From positions 224,573 to 258,441 of the forward strand of contig MU646838.1 of assembly GCA_026770585.1 (NCBI GenBank): DNA of 33,869 bases, read 5' to 3'. A model generated the notes under the pieces. The model saw only the letters and a program-made list of their open reading frames with translations. It did not search any database and was not told the origin of the DNA. Shown in pieces: positions 29,572-33,869 of this stretch (position 1 is its first letter; every line of letters starts with the position of its first letter). The stretch is from Baffinella frigidus (lineage: Eukaryota > Cryptophyceae > Cryptomonadales > Baffinellaceae). The position numbers and the translations under genes were made by a program.

Positions 29572-29684
29572 CAGAGGTACCTCGCTCACAACAAACCGCC
29601 CCACCTAGGACCACCATAGGACCCTAGGTATGGGCCCACTGTACACGTAGGGGCCTAGAAGGAGGCGCTTTCATACGAACACTG
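29572..29684. mobile_element. Palindromic MITE-like element, diverged copy 4
   Basis: The left end CAGAGGTACCTCGCTCACAA and interior CCTAGGACCACCATAGGACC match the other copies. The right end (GGAGGCGCTTTCATACGAAC) is decayed. A separate stub of the terminus, TACAGGGGTACCC, lies at 29721-29733. Confidence 0.7.
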
Positions 29685-29717
29685 TACACACACGTTGGTC
29701 GTGTGTGTACAGTGTTC
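29677..29717. repeat. Perfect hairpin, 18-bp arms, 5-nt loop
   Basis: 29677-29694 (GAACACTGTACACACACG) and 29700-29717 are exact reverse complements around TTGGT. It overlaps the decayed right end of MITE-like copy 4. It is not followed by a T-run, so it does not look like a terminator. Confidence 0.85.
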
Positions 29718-30183
29718 AAGTACAGGGGTACCCACGACCAACAATTTAATCAAAACACGCATGTACATTCTAAAATACAGCCACAGTTTGGGATTGCTGC
29801 ATGCACCGATGCGGATCCATGCCCTCTTCCCGTACACTCGTCCGTCGTTGCCATGTGGCGGCAAAGGAGCAAGCTGGTAGCAAGCTTCACTGGACCATCT
29901 TGGTGGCCACAATCGCCTCCTGCACCCCACCAAGTTCACCGCTCAGTGTCTGTCCCCGGCGATGAGAGCAGCAGTAGCACAAGAGTCCCACACTTCCACA
30001 TATCCCTGCAGATGCAAGTTTGAAAACCAAGGCAGACTGCAGAGCGGAGAAAACAAACAAGCGAAAGTTTGAGCACGCGAATTTGGGCGAGCACGGGGAT
30101 GGGGATTACGACGGCAAAGTCGTTTCTGTAGCTGCGCTTGGCAGTTCCTCCCTCCTGCTCACCACATACACACCCCTGGTCAG

Positions 30184-33100
30184 TCATGTCCAGCCCGCGT
30201 GGCATCTCTGTTGCACCCCTCCAGGCGAAGGGCCCAGACGCTGCGAGAGAGCAGAAGGTTGAGCACCTCTAGTCAGGGAGGTGGTGTGGAGTGGGCAGGG
30301 GACCGGTTCGGGGCAGAGGTCGTAGGTTTCCTGCAGGCCGGCATTGTGGTAGGCGAACTTCCCGGTAGCCTCCCACCTCACCTGTCAGCGCACGCCCCAG
30401 AGTCACGACAGGTTGAGCACCTCTGGTCGAGTCAAGCTCGCAGACAGCCTCACGCGCACAGCATCACATCACAGACATGGCAGACAGGTCTTGCCGACGC
30501 GGCGAACCTCCTCATCGACATCAAGCATCGATTGTCACACGAGGCCTCTGGCACGCGACCGCAGCACCCTCAAGCACGAGACCTGCAGCACGCGACCGCC
30601 GTGTGGGGCAACCGCCATCTCACGCCACCAACAGCGGCAGGGCCATCTGCCGCTAGCAACAGCGGCCGGGCGAGAGGGGGGGAGAGAGGGAGAGAGGGAG
30701 GGTGAGCGGCAGGCAGGCAGGCCGACCTTGCACGTGGCGGCGTTGGCGACGCGGGTGTATGCCGCAGGCTGGACGGTGAGCTTGCCAGCCATGATGCGCA
30801 CGACGACGCCCGCCTGCCCGAGCGAAGGGTCGCCCTCGAACCAGGCCTGCTCGTGCCGCCACCGGAGAGCCTGGCGTGCCATCACCACTCGCATGCCCAC
30901 CCAGGGCACCACGTCGCGCCCCACGAGCACCTCGCCGTTCCTGCCACCGACCCGCGCCACCCGCCCACCGTCCGTCACGCGCTTGCCTGGCAGGCAGCAT
31001 GCGTGCCAGCACGCATCGCACCACGCATCGCAGCACCAGCAAGCACCCTTCCCGCTCGCTGCAGGCAGGCAGGCGCAAAGCCTCGAAACATGTGCCAGGG
31101 CAGCAGGCAGCAGGCAGCAGACAGCAGGTATCAGACAGCAGTGGCGGGGCGGGGCGGGGAGAGGGGCGCAGACCCGCCGCGCCAGACAGGGGCGTCGACG
31201 TATCTGGCGAAGTCCGGGGCAGTGTGAGAGTGCCCCCGCGCGACGGCACCCGCGTGGTGCTGGCCATGGTGCTCGCCGTTGCGCGGGTCCTCGTACGCGA
31301 CACGCAAGACCACCTTCGCGCCAGAGTACAAGTTGCCCGTTTCGAGGAGGGGCTCCAGAATCTGGGTCAGGCAGCCACCCGGGTCAGAGCAGAGCAAGAC
31401 GACGTACACCGGCACAAGTAGGTACCGTCCTCGTACAACTCTGCTATAGGAAAAGAGGCAGTGAGCGTACCCTTACGTCAAAATCCATAAAGGTGTCTCG
31501 AGGTGTGTGTCTGTGCTTCACTGTAGGTACCGTCCTCGTACAAAACAGGGCGTGACCGCGCGTCCGCGTGACTCTCTGGCGGGAGAGACTCGATGCCTCG
31601 ACACGCGCGCTTCCGCCACGCCTCGCGCCAACCCCTCGCGCTGCACCGCCGCCACACCCTGCTGCCGTCACGCGAGGCGCGGCTGTGCAACGCTTCAGGG
31701 GGGGTGTAGGTGCATGGGGAACAACGAAGGGGGGGCGAACCGTGAGCGGGCGCGTCAACTGAAGAGGCGCGAGCGCCTCGCGGGCGGCGGTGATGCCAAT
31801 CCAGAGAGAGTAGCCCAGCGTCGCGGGGAACTTGGATCCCTCAGCGTAGATCGCATACCCGTGCTTGTCGAGGAGCAGCCCCACGGAATCGAGGCGCTTG
31901 CCCACCCCGTGCTCGTCGAACGACGGCAGGAGGTTCCGGGCCACCGCCACGGACCCCAGCCGCGTGTCCCCACCACCCATCCCGCCAAACCCCTGCGCCG
32001 CACAGCACCCCGACCAGGTTAGAGGCGCTCAGCTCCTCGGGTGCCTGCCTGCCTGCCTGGGTGCCTGCCTGGGTGCAACGATCCTGCCTGCCTGCCTGCC
32101 TGGGTGCAACGATTCAACGGGTACAGGATGGATTGCAAAGAGTGACGAGGTGGGATGCGATTGGTAGCCTGCGCCAGAGAGAATCGTGGAGAGGCAGGCG
32201 AGGCTGGGAACCAAGGGGAGTTTCTCGTGCGGGAGCAACCTTGTCAAAGACAGTAAACACCAGCCCCGGGTCAGCGCGCTGCTCCCTGAGCTTGCGTCTT
32301 CCGGCCGACGTGAGCGCCTCATCTCCAGACGGCGCGGCCATATCCTCCTCCTGTTCGAATCGGAAGTCCTGCATCCACCGGACGTTCTCGCCCCACCCCC
32401 GGATCTCACCCCCTGCGCACACACGCCCCATCCAGCACCCGCATCACCTCTCCACAACCACCCTGCTTCTGCCGTGACAACCCAAGGGCCTGCATCGCCA
32501 ATTGTGCAAATCACGGAGCTCCAAGGCCTTGATAGCTGTCGCGCGCCATGCAGAAGCACGGCCCTGGAAGCAACCAGTCCTGGGTGAGGCCCTGGAAACC
32601 ACGGCAGTTGAGGCAGACACGGTGGTTGGTGGGGGGCAGACCGCCAGCCTGGCCGCCGCGCACGGCGGATGATTGCTCCTCACCGCCCAGGCCGAGCGAG
32701 AGGTGCACCTCGCGGCCCAAACTGTCCTCTTCTGGCGGGAGGTGGCAGCGTCCGCACAGGTCGAGTGGCAGGTGGTATCCCGTGGTGACGCGCACGTGCA
32801 GCGATGTGTCCACCGCGACTGGTGCTGAGTGCTGCTCTTCGGGGTCGCCTTGGAGGACTTGGGCGCCATGCTCGATCTCCTCCACTCGCAAGTGCACCTG
32901 CTTCATCACCCCGACTTGACACACAAGCTTCCGAAGCATGCCAACCCCGACGTGACACCCCTCCTTGCGCACACCTCCGTCGGCATCACCTGACATACCC
33001 AGCTGACGATGCACGCACCATCATCGCCCCTCACGCCAGAGACGCACGGCCAGGTCTGATCTGAAAATTCGTTGCATGTGTACGTCCATGGCGATGCAAC

Positions 33101-33345
33101 GAGGCAGGCGAGGAGGGGGGTCAGGAGAAGAGAAAGACGCACCTCCAGGCGCGTGGGCTGCTTGTCTTTCCCCAGGGTCGGGACCCCCCCCCTCGTCAAG
33201 ATCCGCAGGTGCTGCACCATCGTCTCACCCGGAGGCATGGCTGAGACCTCGACGAGCTTCTCGGGAGAGATGGCACACACGCCCACAATGTCGTCCTTGG
33301 TCAGCCTGTCCCAGTCCATGACCTTGAACGACAACGCGCCGTTGC
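30184..33345 (-). CDS. C2-domain protein, 5' part outside the window
   Basis: Minus-strand exons in order: 33143-33345 (enters in phase 1), from 32897 to about 32512, 32240-32412, from 31992 to about 31750, a region about 31130-31430, 30727-30940, and from 30381 leftwards. The first reads GALSFKVMDWDRLTKDDIVG, the C-terminal half of a C2 domain including its aspartate-rich Ca-binding loop (DWDRLTKDD), then KQPTRLE|VHLRVEEIEHG. C2 domains bind membranes or proteins, often with Ca2+. Later exons carry WGENVRWMQDFRFEQEE, LLPSFDEHGVGKRLDSVGLL, KHGYAIYAEGSKFPATLGYS, ILEPLLETGNLYSGAKVV, GRDVVPWVGMRVVMARQALR and TGKFAYHNAGLQETYDLC. I do not recognise these as a named domain. Firm donors and acceptors (for example LE|VHL, DK|GFGG, CK|VRWE) are phase 0. 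The N-terminal half of C2 must lie beyond 33869. The 3' end is uncertain. Confidence 0.55.
31419..31546. repeat. 21-bp direct repeat, possibly duplicated exon core
   Basis: GTAGGTACCGTCCTCGTACA occurs at about 31420 and 31525. On the minus strand both copies can read LYEDGTY. Only one can fit the C2-gene frame at a time. Confidence 0.6.
32041..32116. repeat. CCTG minisatellite
   Basis: CCTGCCTGCCTGGGTGCAACGAT-type units are repeated with CCTG slippage. They lie in the inferred intron between C2-gene exons 32240-32412 and 31992 leftwards. A related CAGG/CAGCAGGCAG stretch is at 31060-31145. Confidence 0.75.
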
Positions 33346-33517
33346 CTGCCATCATCACCACGGTCAGGCACCGCCACGGTGCCTGCCAACACCACCCGCT
33401 CTCACAGGTTCTACGCATCCCGCTTGGCCACACGCCTGCTGTTGGGAGCAGTCGCACCGCACACCAACCAGGCCAGGCACGGCACGGCCGAGGGCCAGGC
33501 TGGAGAGAGGCGAGGAC

Positions 33518-33869
33518 TTAGGGTTCAGGGTTTGAGGTTTTGGGTTTAGAGTTTGGGGTTTGGGGTTTAGGGTTGCAGGTTTCGGGTTTGGGGTTTAGGG
33601 TTTAGGGTTTAGGGTTTAGGGTTCAGGGTTCATTGTTTATGGTTTGGGGTTTAGGGTTTCGGGTTTGGGATTTAGGGGTGTAGGGTTTAGGTTTCAGGGT
33701 TCAGGTTTGTGGTTAAGGGTTGAGGGGTTAGGGTTTGGGTTTTAGGTTTTAGGGTTTAGGGTTTGAGGTTGAGGGTTTAGGGTTTAGGGTTTAGGGTTTA
33801 GGGTTTAGGGTTTGGGGTTTAGGGTTTAGGGTTTAGGGTTTGGGGTTTAGGGTTTAGGGTTTAGGGTTT
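33518..33869 (+). repeat. TTTAGGG array at the right edge of the window
   Basis: Degenerate at first (TTCAGGG, TTTGAGG, TTTTGGG), it becomes a regular TTTAGGG/TTTGGGG run over the last 90 bp. It is CCCTAAA on the sense strand of the C2 gene and lies where an upstream intron of that gene is expected. A true chromosome end would also have this orientation. Confidence 0.9.

Larger units (their letters stand above)
29500..30183. other. Intergenic region after NAA30
   Basis: It contains a diverged MITE-like element and a perfect hairpin (listed separately). The rest shows no convincing reading frame. The 3' end of the minus-strand C2 gene lies somewhere near or to the right of 30184. Confidence 0.45.

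Noticed and set aside
29677-29717. Intrinsic transcription terminator
   Set aside because: There is no T-run after the stem, and the genome is eukaryotic with spliced genes.

Overview
This is a nuclear segment from a GC-rich, intron-dense eukaryote. No bacterial operon, Shine-Dalgarno pattern, IS element or CRISPR array is visible. Several proteins read correctly only after GT...AG introns are removed in matching phase. Two N-termini look like secretory signal peptides, one followed by an LRGGG motif, and the 7-bp repeat that fills many introns is of the TTTAGGG (plant/alga/apicomplexan) telomere type. I infer a microalga, possibly with a secondary plastid (cryptophyte- or haptophyte-like). 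I cannot name the species.

Layout. 1-4306: no recognisable gene. It holds degenerate TTTAGGG arrays that flip strand at about 2584 (head-to-head) and a 366-bp inverted-repeat element. 4307-7167 (+): a RAP-domain protein with twelve 38-residue octotricopeptide-type repeats, probably an organelle RNA-binding factor. 7168-8435: intergenic, with two copies of a small palindromic element. 8436-16830 (-): a major facilitator (MFS_1-like) transporter spread over at least 12 exons, with one transmembrane exon apparently lost in an assembly gap (15351-15727). 17195-19036 (+): a leucine-rich-repeat protein with a signal peptide, divergent from the transporter. 19137-23011 (+): an RRM protein whose domain is split by a 1.75-kb telomere-like intron, then an acidic C-terminal part. 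23012-24125: repeats. 24126-26888 (-): an unrecognised acidic, proline-rich multi-exon gene. 27742-29499 (+): a complete NAA30-type N-terminal acetyltransferase in four exons. 30184-33345 (-): the 3' part of a C2-domain gene. 33518-33869: a TTTAGGG array running off the window.

The most striking feature is that degenerate telomere-type repeats make up whole introns. In all five arrays that I can place inside or against a gene (two of them in the transporter), the transcribed strand is CCCTAAA, never TTTAGGG. This fits an intron-compatibility filter: CCCTAAA offers branch-point-like CTAAAC and almost no G, while TTTAGGG would offer a 3' splice site (TTTAG|G) every 7 bases. Splice donors inferred here favour GTGC over GTAAG. 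The genes have unrelated housekeeping-type roles and do not form a pathway. Exon boundaries are my own inferences from reading frame, phase and protein continuity; no transcript or database search was available.
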